From the NCBI GenBank assembly GCA_001466705.2, contig LATX02000144.1, positions 372,001 through 436,000 on the forward strand: 64,000 bases of DNA, written 5' to 3'. This DNA is from Moniliophthora roreri (Eukaryota; Basidiomycota; Agaricomycetes; Agaricales; Marasmiaceae). Made by a program: the position numbers and the translations under genes. Shown piece after piece: positions 29,575 through 42,109 of this stretch (position 1 is its first letter; every line of letters begins with the position of its first letter). The notes beneath the pieces were generated by a model. That model was not told where the DNA came from. It made no database searches and saw only the letters and a program-made list of their open reading frames with translations.

Positions 29575-31503
29575 TCACATCTGTGCCTCCTCTTCTACTT
29601 CAAACGCACAACAAAACTTGTCTTTATCCAATAACACCATTCCTTTCCCATCTGGTGCCCATCGCAGGTCTCGTGTATCGAATTGCTCTATTTCATTCGT
29701 CAGCTATTGCCCCAACCAGAGATCCGGAAGCGCACTTACTGGCAGGTACACCAATACACTCTGCCACCTCTTCGCCTTCCCACTCGTCACTCCACGTATA
29801 CATCCCTCGACTACCACAACATAATGCCAGCGAGCCTGCTCGGACAGGATTCCACCGGACATGGGTAATTGGTTGGATGTGTATGAGGACCGAGCGGAGT
29901 TTTGGTGCGAATTCCGATTCGTTTTGTTTTGGTTTTGGCGTTGATTCAAGCCGAGACGTGGATGTCTCTTCTTCTACCAGCGACGAGAGCGGAGGTGGTA
30001 GTGAAGGAGAGGGAAAGTGATACAAATGCAAAACATTTGGCGTCGTTTCGAATCTAGCAAGAAGCATCGTCCCTGTCCGGTTCCACCCTAGTTGGACTAC
30101 ACCGCTCTTTGGGTGTGGTTTGCTTGGATCGGGCTTGTTTAGTGTGAGACTGTAGGGAGTATGGAGTCTGTCGTCTGAGTTACACCATCGTCAGTCGCCA
30201 TGAATGGCGAAGCGGAGAGAAATACAGACAAGATAAAAATCCTCTTCCTTCAGTCGACTCTTGCCAATTTGCTGGTTCGCGCCATATGGTAACACCAGTG
30301 GGTATTCGCGCAGCAAGCTCGAACGTTGCTGCAGGCGCCCAGGTCATACTATCAAGGATGTAGATCTGAAAGCGCATCAGAGCGTGTTCGACTTTGAAAG
30401 AAAGGTCCTGCATACCCGGTCATCCCATCCAGCAACAGCTAGAAAGACACCTGTCGGATGCCATGCGACTTCACGTATACCGAGTGTTGGTTCTGGGTCT
30501 GGCGTGAAGGATGCTAGTAGCTTTCCGGCGAGAGTGATGATATAGAGTTTGTACTGCACGAAATCGAAAATTAGTGCACGGCGCATGAAGATGCTGACCT
30601 AGACTGACCTCAAGAATGCCCTCCCAGACTGCTATGTTATTCCCTGTGGGTGATAGGACAAAAGATGCCAGAGAAGATGTCGGCAAAGGAAAGTGCTATA
30701 ACATGACTCGCTTCAGAAATCATGACATGACAAGAGCAAGGCGACAGACACCTACTCGAACTAGTTTGTATGATTCGGCAGCATCATATAAGCCTAGCGT
30801 GTCTTTCGATTTATGTCTTTCTGCGAGAACGAAATATCGACCATCTGCTCGAAAGGTGTATCCTGCGGTGTATTAGAGGTTGAGCAAGCAATCGGACAGA
30901 GTTGATACAGACCCTTGTCAGGATGAATTGGATATTGAATGTACGTCGAAGAGCCAGTAACCAACGACCATATAGTAACTCTGAGCTTTAAAATGCTTCG
31001 TTAGCTGATTGTCCTCGTTACCATAAGGTGAGCCACTCACCCCCCATTCAGAGAAACACAGAATCGTTCGCCCGTCTGGTGCCCATTCTGCTTTTACTAG
31101 ACCTATTCAACGTATCAGAATCACACCAACAGACCAGGAATTGACGCGTACCTTCTGCCCCAGCATCTATCCTGGCGCTCCATTCCTCATCTCGCAATTT
31201 AAACACATGAACAGCTCCTCTCTTCGCACAAGCTGCAAATACATATTCTGAGTCGCAAGACCATCCAGCATGCGTTATCCAAGCGTTATTCGGAGGTGTA
31301 GCTTTGGTTTTGTTACTCGAACCACCCCCAAGAACCGATTGAGTTTGTGAAGGCGATGAATCGATCTGCCACGTTCTGGTAATTTGGAACGAGTCAGTGC
31401 GTCGTATGATGATACGGTCGTGAACGGCGGTCAGAATGAAATGGGCTCCGGGGCTGAACGCGACGAGGTTGGATGATTGTTTGTAAATCTCTGTGAAGTC
31501 CAT
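29575..31503 (-). CDS. WRAP73: WD40-repeat protein, WRAP73/WDR8 family
   Basis: About eight exons splice on the minus strand. The protein starts MDFTEIYKQSSNLVAFSPGA and contains IDAGAEG followed by LVKAEWAPDGRTILCFSEWG, VTIWSLVTGSSTYIQYPIHP, YTFRADGRYFVLAERHKSKD, LSPTGNNIAVWEGILE, IREVAWHPTGVFLAVAGWDD and ILDSMTWAPAATFE. The final exon gives KQFDTRDLRWAPDGKGMVLL and ends EVEEEAQM at a TGA (29575-29577). Order and wording match WRAP73 (WDR8), a beta-propeller protein acting at centrosomes or spindle pole bodies. The last intron starts GTAAGTGCG near 29745; without it the frame would end early at ADE. A fragment of this gene is duplicated at 24809-24928. Confidence 0.9.
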
Positions 31504-31959
31504 TGACGAATTACCTCAGCGGAGAAATTGTTCTCGACTTCTTACCATCATCCTCATACACGTCCTCAGAAGCGACGGAAATTCAATAAAAATTCCGCTC
31601 ACATTACCTGGAATTGACTGGAAGAAGATGAAGGGAAAAAGAAATTCATATTCTTGTCAATAAATCGAGGTACAACATCCTTGGGCACGACTGAACAGGG
31701 CTGAAAATCTCTAGTCCGGGATCTTTTCAGGCATCAGAATCATCATTCGATTTCCCAATTCCACCGGATACCGGGGCGGGCTAGGCGCGAACGCGTTGAC
31801 CTGAGAATAAAAAGCAACGAACATTCTCATTCAGTTTCTTTCCCCTATGACTGGTCTATCTGGCCCTTCCATTACCTCTGGCTCAGCTGTCCCCGCTCTC
31901 GGCATCTGATACTGATTCCAATAATACCTTCGGATTCGGGGGGTATTAGTTCGGTATCA

Positions 31960-33150
31960 GGTTCGTGTGTTTGTTCACGTACTTGTTCCTCAACATTCAT
32001 AAACGTTTTTCAGAACCCCGACCAGCTACGCAACCTAGAAAGACCATCCCAATCGAGCCTTACACCTTCACACCATTCGCAGCTCCATCAGTCCTCAATC
32101 CACCCGTGCTGCAGTTATTCCGAACATTGAACCTGCATGGATTGCTGCGTACGAGAAGACGAAGGAAAAGGTTTGTCTCTTGTTCTCATTTACCTTGGTT
32201 TATTCAGTCCGGACGAGCGTCCGTACGCCATGGAGCAGATTGGCGGAGCGGCATTTCCTCGGAATGCTCGTTGAACCGTGCCTCTATTGCCGCCAAAATC
32301 ACAGTTCTAATCGCTAAACCTGTTCATACACAGATTTCTGGACAGACCCTCGAAGCAAAAGTCAATCTCACGACTGAACTGGGGTACCACGTTGGACGAT
32401 CTGGGTAACATCCCTGCTACTGAACATGCAGGCCTGGTCTCTGTTTGAAGACCTGTCTCATTTTGCGTTGAAGCAAGGACCAGGACTCATCCTAGACATT
32501 CGACTAGCGGAATACGTTACCGGCTGCCCAGCTGGTATCAGCCGCAACGTATGTCGTTCCATTCCTCTGTGCCCATGTCAACTAACCCATCGAGTACAGA
32601 TGGAACCGTGATCTCATGCGTGCACGAGGCATCGCTATGGGTAAAGAACACCATGGAAAAGATGTGCACGTTGCTCCCGGGCCCGGTATAGACCTCTTCT
32701 GTGTATCTCAAGGCAGAAGAAACTGGGAAAGCTCTTGCGCCGACCCATTTCTAATGGGCGAAGCTGCATACGAGACGATCTCTGGTATGCAGCAGACAGG
32801 TGTATAGGCTTGTGTGAAGCATATCACTTTCAGGTACGTGGTTCTCTTTCTGATTCTAGTGTGTCGGTTGATCCGAGCTAGTGTAGTGAACAAGAACATG
32901 AACGAATGATGTCGAGTTCGAATATGCTACGCGTGAGGTTTACGCTTATCCGTCCTTGAGGAGTGCACAGGCTGGTGTTACGAGTTTGATGTGTAGCTAT
33001 AGTGCGTCCATTTGGTGTTTTCTAATGTATACCGTTGGTTGACTGATTGTTGCGTCTCTACTGAGATCTAATCGATGGGACATACTCCAGTGAGAATGAT
33101 AGGTCTCTAAACAAGATTTTGGGGCAAGAGTACGCTATTCAAGGATGTAA
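31960..33150 (+). pseudogene. GH3 beta-glucosidase relic, copy 1
   Basis: Pieces match the intact GH3 gene at 36953-40310 in order: IPIEPYTFTPFAAPS, LEAKVNLTTELGY, a stretch like FPAGIN-ATWNRDLMRARGIA, KAEETGKALAPTHF (out of frame), and a last match at GAGTACGCTATTCAAGGATG (REFGFQG). Multiple frame changes and stops occur and everything after the catalytic region is missing. A dead duplicate. Confidence 0.75.
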
Positions 33151-34311
33151 GCATAGTTATGAGCGATCTTCAAGTGCACACACTGACCTGATTCACGCAA
33201 ACAGTAAAGCTAGCGAGGGACCGTAGTTGTATTCGGATCTGCGGTGCTCTCGTTCCAGTATATTAGTGTCGCATGAGAAATCTCCAACCTCGACCATCAT
33301 ACTCTCTAATGCCACTAATCCAAGTCTTCGCCGCAAGGACGTCATCGCTGGATCCCAGCCGGACAGTTCACTAGAGTTAACGGCAATAAGTATAAGTAGA
33401 ATACCGGAGAGGACGATCCAAGTACTCACCGTACTACGGCTTACCCAGTCATGCTCTTAATTCAACCGGCTGTCCTACTTCAACGTGTTCTTGGAAGCTG
33501 AAAATAATTGACGCGTATGGATCCGTGCACCCGGAGTAGGTGCTTGTCGTGGTACGTTATGCAGGTATCGACATGACCGATAACGTGCCCAATCTCCTTG
33601 GAGAGCATCGCGCGGGGGCAAGATCGAGGGTGCCTAAATTTTGATGGAAACGTTGTGGAAACGTGCGACTCGGCAACACGTTATCTGGCCTCTGCGATCG
33701 AAGAAACTCGACAATTGATACCACACGACCCTTCCACGTCCTACAGACGATATCAAAGCACCAGCAGACGATGTGATGGCGGTCCGCCAGGTACCAAATC
33801 CCGACGAGACCGCCTGGTGTCTATGTCTACAGCCCTACCATCGTACTCGAAGGTAATTAGGTGTCCCATGGGTGTTTTGAGCAGCAGAGAGGCCCAGGAC
33901 CCGGGATCTTATTACTAGACCGCTATACATGATGCTCATGCGTATGGCCGTATCGATAACCACGACACAAGCTTTCTCCTAATCAATCCACAAACCAGGT
34001 GCAAGTTGCGATGCATTGATGCTGAGCGCCCATAGCTTGAGGCGGTTCGAACAATCTATAAAAGATGGATTCACCGCCCGTTTCTAACTCAAACGATCAC
34101 TCGGCACATCCCATAGACGGTTCATGATCACTTGGGCTACTACCCAAAGTCAAGCTCCCTTTCGTCTAACAGACGTACGTCTATTCTCGAATTACTTTAA
34201 CAGTCCAGTACGTTAATGCACGAACAACAGTGATAGCGGAGAAAGCAAGGAAGAAAGAATACATATGCAGAGCATTCGTAGCCAACACGATGCATACTTC
34301 TAATTAGTGAG
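33151..34311. other. region without recognised genes
   Basis: Between the GH3 relic and the right arm of the inverted duplication. Open frames (for example 33598-33918) do not resemble known proteins. Confidence 0.4.
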
Positions 34312-36332
34312 AATTACTCTTATTCTAGATGGAAGTCCGTACTTATACAAGGGCTCGTACTCGAACCTGGCAGTTCATTGATTCAAAACAAGGTCTACCG
34401 CAAACAATCTGTACACCCAAGAAAATACATGGAAACTGAAAATGCACGTTCTTCTCCAAGACGAGTAGTACGTGCATGAGCTCACTAAGACACAATATTC
34501 CTTTCAATCATAGACCGAACCTTCTCAACGATGACCCCTTCCAGCCAATCCCTCCACCTCTAATCTATCAGCCCATACACATAATCCACCCACCTCCCGA
34601 CCTCACTGGCCCACCAACATCGCTCTCTCAAGTTCCTCAACATCATCAGATAATAATAAAGAACCACCAACGCCCTTTGCCTCCTCTCATTCATTAACTC
34701 CAGGAACTTCTTCCCAACTAGTGCCGGCCAAAAAGTGGCGCTTCTCCCTTCGAACCCCGTCTGAGTGAGTGGATACGTGACAAATATCCCAAGTACCGCC
34801 ATCCGGTATGCTTCCCTGATATAGGGATCCTCTAGTTCCTCTCGATCCAAGTCGAGATTCGTATGGGTGTCATATAGGTGGTGTAGAGGTGCAAGGAATC
34901 CATTACTCGAATCGAGGGCAAAAGGTGCAACCGATGGACCTGGTCGCCCAAAGTCCCAACCCTGCAACCAGGGATCTGCATACACGAGCTGCTTCAACGG
35001 CGACCAGATATTATGCAACAACGTCACCAGTGAGAAGATATTCTCCGGTGACGACGATGACGAAGATAGTGACGAAGCAATAGTGTAGACTGATAAAGAC
35101 GCTAGGGTCATAAAGTGTGCACTGGGATTCGAAGACGGACTCAGGATGAGACCTATCGCTGCATTTCGATGTGTAGATGCTCGGGTGATACAATTTTGCG
35201 AAATAGAGCTGGAGCTGGGCTCGTAGAGTCGACCAAGGTGAAGCGCCGTAAATGCTAACAGGGCATGCATAGTAACTGGGTTGGTGAATAGTAATTGAGG
35301 CAGGAGAAGGCTGTATTTAGCTGAAAATGTTGGGTTGGAGCAGAAAGATTGAGAAGTTGCGGCAGTGAAATGATGGAATATTCGGGGGGAAGTGGCATCT
35401 ATAGTGTAGGATGAGGGTATGGGCACTGTGAGGGGTTTATAGAGCGTTGATTCTTGCTGCTTGCGTTCGATTTTGGGCCTTGGTACGCAAACAAGTTCGC
35501 GTCGATGGCAGTTGTTGCAGATCGGTGCTGCTTCATCGCACTGGCAGGCGTACGCCAAAGTGAGCGGGGGTAATGAGAGCAGGAGCTGATGATACTTACT
35601 TTGATACGTCTCTTCCTACATGTTAGACACCCATTCCTAGACCTGGTATGAAGCGAAATAACTCCTTTAAGGTTAGTTAGATCTCTCGTTGACATGGTAG
35701 TTCAACGTTCAAATTTCAGCTCTAGACCCGCAACTCGGCTGCAGTCGATGAAAGCGACAAATAAAATTTTCACAATGGCAGGCTTCCGGGCAAGACGGTC
35801 GAAGCTGTATGCCACAAGGCTGGGTACCAATCAAGTCAGAACTTTAGAAGATAACGCATTATGGAAAGTGCTCAGTGAGCGAGAATATCCCCGCTTTCCT
35901 ATATGCGGTAGAGAAATGCACGAGGCATGATGCATGACGGGCAGTCGACGGGAAAGAATGAGCATTATCGGATGGAGACAAGAGTTTGAGGTAACAAAAA
36001 TGGGTAATCACCACGGAGATGGCATGTACGGCATGACACAACAACCATATGAGTTGAATACAGAAGGAAGCCGAAATGTCAGAAGAAACCGCCGCTCGCA
36101 CCCCTCAGCGTTACCCTGTCAAGCGAAGCACTCAGCCACGCTTCGCAGCCTGCTTCTAAATCTGCGTCTCGATGATAGGTATAGTAGCCGTGCGGTACGG
36201 CGAGTCGCTACCATCCTAGGGATTCGTGCAGAGGTCAGTGTATTGCGTGTATATCCGGGTGAATGACCGCGAAAGCAGGTTAGAGAGACGAAGAGATATA
36301 TACGCAACCAAGAGCGTTCAGCCCTTGGACCC
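34312..36332 (-). repeat. right arm of the ~2-kb inverted duplication
   Basis: Reverse complement of 22471-24500 with few differences. Contains copy D. The outer boundary is near GGTCCAAGGG (reverse complement at about 36323-36332). Confidence 0.9.
34485..35695 (-). pseudogene. Zn2Cys6 transcription factor, copy D (near-identical to A; late nonsense)
   Basis: Same exon structure as copy A: start at 35695, intron within the zinc cluster, and CDEAAPICNNCHRRELVC intact. TAG at 34560-34562 replaces the Glu codon of LIDERW, removing about 25 residues; the ancestral stop would be at 34485-34487. Other differences from A are a handful of substitutions (LRIF to PRIF, APLALDSSSG to APFALDSSNG). A slightly shortened protein could still be made, so loss of function is likely but unproven. 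Confidence 0.75.
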
Positions 36333-36952
36333 ATACCGGGGGAAAGGACTTTTCTTCGGAGTCCCAAAGAAAGAACGTCTGGCCATGATTTAGTATTGTA
36401 TTCGCCTAATTCAATGTTCAATGGTGCGGAATATGAGTACGGAGAGGGAGAAGTGAACCTTAACACGGTGACCAAGTGTCCATGCTTTGACGGACTTGCC
36501 GTATTTGGTGCCCAAGCATTTTGTCGATCCTGCCGTCGTCTGTAGTCTACAGTGAGTAAGGAGTTGAACTGTGACGTACCTCAAATCTAAGCAGTTGTAT
36601 GTCCCAGCTAGAGATATGAAGGAAAACGCACTTCATGCAACCTCATGCGATACTCGTCATAGTTGACTGATGACACCGTTCATCGAAAAGGCCAACAGAT
36701 CAGATATAAGTTCCAATGTGATGGTTCTCTTCCGATGACGCAAATAGATCTCCCTTTATGCCTCCAAACCCACGCAGTGTCGACCGGAATAAAGTCGAAT
36801 TCGTTTTGTCGGTCTCGGTTTCGGTCTCGTTATTCATCGAACCACCAGGTAGAAGATCACTGGCCACGTACATATGGGCGCATGGTATGAGCTTGGAAGC
36901 TTGAGAAACAGAATAAAAGGGAGCTTTGCAACATGCGAACGCCAGTTAATTC
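36333..36952. other. upstream region of the GH3 gene
   Basis: 36375-36560 resembles 44090-44270 beyond copy F, so it is part of the regulator family's duplicated flank. No intact gene is seen. The GH3 promoter is presumably within the last few hundred bases. Confidence 0.4.
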
Positions 36953-39900
36953 ATGATTCCTCTCTGGCTGATTTGTTTCGTTCCTAATGCACTGGCGCAA
37001 GGAATCTCCGAAGCTGCGTCTTCGTCATTTCCCACTGTCTTCCCTACTCCGACCACCATACCTCCGGATTCAATCAGCACAGCACTGGTAACGACGACGA
37101 GAGTATTCGTACCCATCGAACCCTACAGCTTCACGCCATTCCCGATACCGTCACAACCCTCCGTGCCCGGCGCCTTTCCAGAGACAGATCCTAGTGATCC
37201 TCCGCCGGTCGGTGCAGTTATCGTTCCAAACTTTGGAACGGCCTGGGATGCTGCTCATAAGAAGGCCCAATCAAAGGTATGTCCGTCATTTCACGTTCCG
37301 TTCCATCGTAAGCACCTCCCGACGCCAGACTCTAGTCGGTGGTGATGGTTCTGAAAACCAAACTTCCGATTCCCACGTCTTCCCTTGTTCTCTTGCCGAT
37401 GTCTCGACTTACCACTTCTGCTAGATTTCTGAATTCACGCTCAGGGAAAAAGTCAGTATAGTAACTGGTATTGGTTTTACTAAGGGTCGCTGTGAGGGTA
37501 ATATTGGCGCGATTGAGCCCCAAGATGGTCGAGGTTGGCCTGGTTTATGTCTTCACGTATGAGTCTTTTCGTCTTTCTTTTGCGTCTCATTTATTCTCTT
37601 CCAATAGGGTGGACCCGCCGGCGCGCGACTTGCTGATTACACGACTGCGTTTCCTGCTGGAATCAACGCTGCTGCGACGTGAGCATCTAGTTCATCAATT
37701 ACCCAAGAGTAATCCTGATTTTGCCGAAGTTGGAACCGTGATCTCATTCGTGCTCGCGGCGTTGCAATAGGCAAGGAACACGTCGCAAAAGGCATTAACG
37801 TTGCATTAGGGCCCATGACGAATCTCGGTCGCATTCCTGAGGCAGGCAGAAACTGGGAAGGATTTGGGGCTGATCCGTTTTTAGCTGGAGAGGCTGCGTA
37901 CGAGACAATCTTGGGAATGCAACAGCAAGGTGTACAGGCTTGTGCGAAACATTGGATCTTTAAGTGGGTTCTTCGAGCGAAGAAAAACGATTCCCATCTA
38001 CTAACTCTTCGGTATAGCGAACAGGAACATAAACGCATGTCCTCCAGCTCAGAGGTTGACGACAGAACGGCACACGAAATCTACGCTCATCCATTCCTGA
38101 GGAGTGTACAGGCAGGTGTAGCGAGCATCATGTGCAGCTACAGTGCGTTTTACGATCCAAATTGATATTCTTCGAAGACTTGTGCCGTAAAATAGATTTG
38201 ATCAACGGCACCTATGCCTGCGAAAACGACAAGATGCTCAATGATGTGCTCAAGCGCGAATTTGGTTTTCAAGGGTGTAAGTGATTGATTAGGTTCATAT
38301 AGTTGTCGTTGCTGATATTCTTTTTGGTTAGATGTTGTGTCGGATTGGGGAGCCACACAATCTACTATCGCCGCCATACCTGGCCTCGATGTGAGTTTTT
38401 TTTTTTACTTTCCACGACATACGTTTCTCAACTGGGTTGCAGATGAATATGCCTGGTGACTTTGTCTTTAGCTTTGACAGGACTGGCTCCCACTTTGGCG
38501 GTAACCTCACCGCGTACGTGCAAAACGGCACTCTTCCAGAGGCGCGCGTAGACGATATGGGTATGTTAATTCTTTTCAACAAATTACGTGCCGTAATTTT
38601 CATGACATAAACAGCAACCCGCATTCTGGCCTCCTGGTACCTTTTACACCAAGACTCGCCCGACTACCCTCAAGTAAACTTTGACGCACGAAACCCTCTC
38701 GACGCCACCACTAATGAACATCTTGACGTTCAAGCCGACCATGGAGAGCTCTCAAGAAAAATCGGGGCTGCTTCAATCGTGCTGCTGAAGAACGAGAACA
38801 ACGGACTTCCGTTAACAGGCGGAGAAAGAAGCATTTTGTTAGCCGGTAGCGACGCTGCGCCTCCGCTATATGGTGCAACAATGTTTGCAGACCAGCTAGG
38901 ATGGGACGGTGGCGTTTTGGGTCTTGGTTGGGGTTCTGGAGCGCAGAACTATACCTATCTCATCTCGGTGCGCACTGCCTTGCTCGTTATTGAACGACTT
39001 CTAAAGTCTTGATACCTGCAGCCTTATGAAGCGATTCAACAAAGAGCACGCAAGACGCACACGAGTATGTTCTGGTCATTCGATGACTACAACTATGACA
39101 AAGCAGGCAACATGGCGATTGGGAGGGATGCAGCGTTGGTGTTCATTGCTTCTACTTCGGGAGAACGTGGCGAGTTTGGCGTTGAAGGCGATCGGTGAGA
39201 AGTTTCGTCCTGTTCTCGTTCACATCTGATGGTTCTCCCAGGAGGAACTTGACTGCGATGCGTGAGACAGAGAATCTGATCCTCGCAGTAGCTGCACAGA
39301 ACAATAATACAATGGTCATCGTCAATACCGTCGGTCCGTTGATTCTCGAATCATGGATTGACCACCCAAATGTTACTGCTGCATGTCTACTCTCTTTCTC
39401 TCATACGAAATTAAGACTCATCGTGTTCTAGGTATTATGGGCAGGTCTTTTAGCGAACGAAGTGGGAAACGCGATTACGGATGTGTTGTATGGGGATTGG
39501 AATCCATCAGGAAGGTTACCATATACTATCGCAAAACGGGTCGAAGACTATGGTGCTCCACTGATACTTGGTGGTGATTCCTCGAACTTGACGAATATCA
39601 TAGTGGTTCCATATGAGGACGGGTAAGCATTTCCTGTCTCACACTTCTAGCATGCGATATACTAAGTTTTGTCCGGCAGTCTTAACATCGATTATCGTCA
39701 CTTCGATGCGGTGAGTCCAGACCACTTCCTATACTTCTACGTCTTTAAGCTCATAGTTGAGCAATACAGAACAACATCGAGCCTCGATTTGAATTTGGAT
39801 TCGGTCTGAGCTATACCCAGTGGAAGTACAGTGATTTCAGCATCTCAGCGGTCGACAGTACCGACGGTGGAGATGCAGCAAAGGAAAAGGCCTGGGCTCT

Positions 39901-40310
39901 AGGCAAGACTACTTCGAGTACCGACGTAGGATCGTCCGCTGCTTTTTGGTATGTCATGTTCCGCTTTTTCTTCTGCCGTTACTGACTGATTGCATTCTAG
40001 GCTTCATCGCCCCGTCTTCAACGTAACGTTCGCCGTCCAAAACACTGGCGGGCGCTATGGCGCCGATGTACCCCAACTCTACCTCAACATGCCGACATCG
40101 TCTGGTGAACCACCATCCATTCTTAAGGGGTTTATCAATGTTGCTGCTGAGCCCGATGAAAGCAAGCAAGTGAGCATCCTGTTGTCGAGGTATGATTTGT
40201 CGATTTGGGACGTGGAAGGTCAAGGTTGGAAGAAACCTGAAGGGGAGATTGGGATTACGATCGGAAGGAGCTCGAGGGATGGGAAGTTGAGAGGACGAAT
40301 ACCTCTTTGA
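36953..40310 (+). CDS. secreted GH3 beta-glucosidase
   Basis: ATG at 36953 opens a signal peptide (MIPLWLICFVPNALAQ), then a Pro/Thr-rich segment with VPIEPYSFTPFPIPS. About a dozen exons follow with short introns. Landmarks in order: GFTKGRCEGNIGAIEPQDGR, ADYTTAFPAGINAAATWNRD, GPMTNLGRIPEAGRNWEGFG, VQACAKHWI with NEQEHKRMSSSSEVDDRT, REFGFQGYVVSDWGATQST carrying the expected GH3 nucleophile Asp in SDW, DMATRILASWYLLHQDSPDY, a long GH3 C-terminal domain, and a fibronectin-III-like end (ADVPQLYLNMPTS, VSILLSRYDLSIWD, GITIGRSSRDG). Total about 870 residues, usual for family 3. Likely an extracellular enzyme hydrolysing beta-glucosides such as cellobiose. No stop was found once introns are removed, but not every junction was checked. 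Confidence 0.85.
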
Positions 40311-40565
40311 TAAATCAGTTAACACCTCACTTTATAGTGTCCATTGCTGCAACGAAGATTCTCCATTTTGCAGCCGGAAGCGATCCTTCGAATTAAATCA
40401 CGGAGTCGACAGATATGAGAGAAGTCAAGCAGCCGGTAACCAAATTTGCCACGGTGACGCCGAGCAGCCCGTAACGTCATGTAGTGATAATACACGAAAA
40501 CCCAAAAGATTACTCCCTTTTTCCCAAGGCGACATGAGCTAGCTAATACACAGTACTCCGCGTAA

Positions 40566-41757
40566 TCACACCCAAGCATTCTCAGCAATAACCTTCCTTA
40601 ACCACTCCCTCCACCTCTCATCTATCAACCCATACACATAATCCACCCACCTCCCAACTTCACTGACCCACCAAAACCGCTCACTCAAGTTCCTCAAGAT
40701 CATCAGATAATAATAAAGGATTATCAACGCCCTCTGCCTCCTCTCATTCAGCAACTCCACAAACCTCTTTCCAAACAGTGCCGGCCAAAAAACGAGACTC
40801 CTCGCTTCGAGTCCCGTTTGAGTGAGTGGGTACGTGGCAATTAGCCCAAATACCGCCATCCGGTATGCTTCCTTGATATCCGAATCGTCTAGTTCCTCTC
40901 GATCCAAATCGAGATTCGTTAAGGTGTCATCGTATAGGTGGTGTAGAGGTGCAAGGAACCTAGTACTCAAATCATGGGTAGTAAGAGCTGCAGCCGACAC
41001 CAGTCGCCGAAAGTGACAGCTCACATCCTTCAACCAGGGGTCTGCGTATATAAACTGCTTCAGCGGAGACCAGACATTATGCAGCAAAGTCACCAGTGAG
41101 AAGATACTCTCCGGTGATGAAGATGGCGAGGATAGCGACGAAGAAACGGTGTAGAATAATAAGCTCCTTATGGTCATGAAGTGTACGTCGGGGTTCAAAG
41201 ACGGGCTCAGAAAAAGCCCTATGGCTGCTTTCCGATGTGCGGATGCTCGGGCGACCCAATTTTGCGAGCTAGGACTCGAGCTGAGCTCGTAGAGTCGTCC
41301 CAGGTGAAGCGCTGTAAACGCTAGCGTGGCATGCATGCAAACTGGGTTGCTGAATAATAGTCGAGGCAGGGGCGAGGTGGATGCAGCCACATATATAGGA
41401 TCTGTGCATAAAGAAGGAGCAGTTACGGTCATGTAATGATGGAATACTTGGAGGGAGGTGGCATCTATAGTGAAGGATGAGGGTAATGGCGTTGTGAGGG
41501 GCTTATAGAGCGTTGATTCTTGCTGCTTGCGTTCGATTTTGGGCCTTTGTACGCAAACAAGTTCGCGTCGATGGCAGTTTCTGCAAATCGGTTCTGCTTC
41601 ATCGCACTAGTAGGTGCATGCCAAAATGAGCGAAGACAAGGTAGTAGCTAATGATGCTTACTTTGATACGCCTCCTTCTACATGTTAGACACCCATTTTT
41701 AGACTTGGTATGAAATCGAATAACCCCTTCAAAAGTAGTTGCACTTCTTGTGGACAT
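40566..41757 (-). CDS. Zn2Cys6 transcription factor, copy E
   Basis: Exon 1 from 41757 reads MSTRSATTFEGVIRFHTKSK then NGCLTCRRRRIK. After the intron (acceptor CTAG), CDEAEPICRNCHRRELVC completes the zinc cluster. The middle region is open to 40566 (FLSPSLNPDVHFMTIRSLLF, RRQRALIILYYYLMILRNL). The C-terminus is NAWV: one G fewer than copy F at this point shifts the last ~10 codons and ends the protein early. Probably still functional. It is a tandem paralogue of copy F. Confidence 0.75.
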
Positions 41758-42109
41758 GGTGGTTCAACGTTCAGATTTGACGTTCTGATCCCGAAACTCG
41801 GCTGCGAATCAGTGAATGACAGATGACAACTTCATGTGTGAGACGGTTGAAGTGATCCTTCGAATTACTTAAATCCGGAGTCTGACAGGTATTACTAGAG
41901 AAGTCAAGCGGCCAGTAGCCCAATTAATCATCACTTCGGTGGTGACGTCGAGCAGCCTGCTACCAGTTGCCATAACATGTACAGTAATGATACATTGTAC
42001 CTTCGTTTGATAAAACAATTCTAAGTTAGCGTGAGTCATATACATATGTAAAGTACAGAGACTGAAAACCCAAAAAGCTACTCGCTTTTTCCAAGACGAC
42101 ATGAGCTAG

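Noticed and set aside
34867..35088. Plus-strand frame with an acidic tail (GDDDDEDSDEAIV)
   Set aside because: Antisense shadow of the Ser-rich part of regulator copy D; the same shadow occurs opposite copy A.
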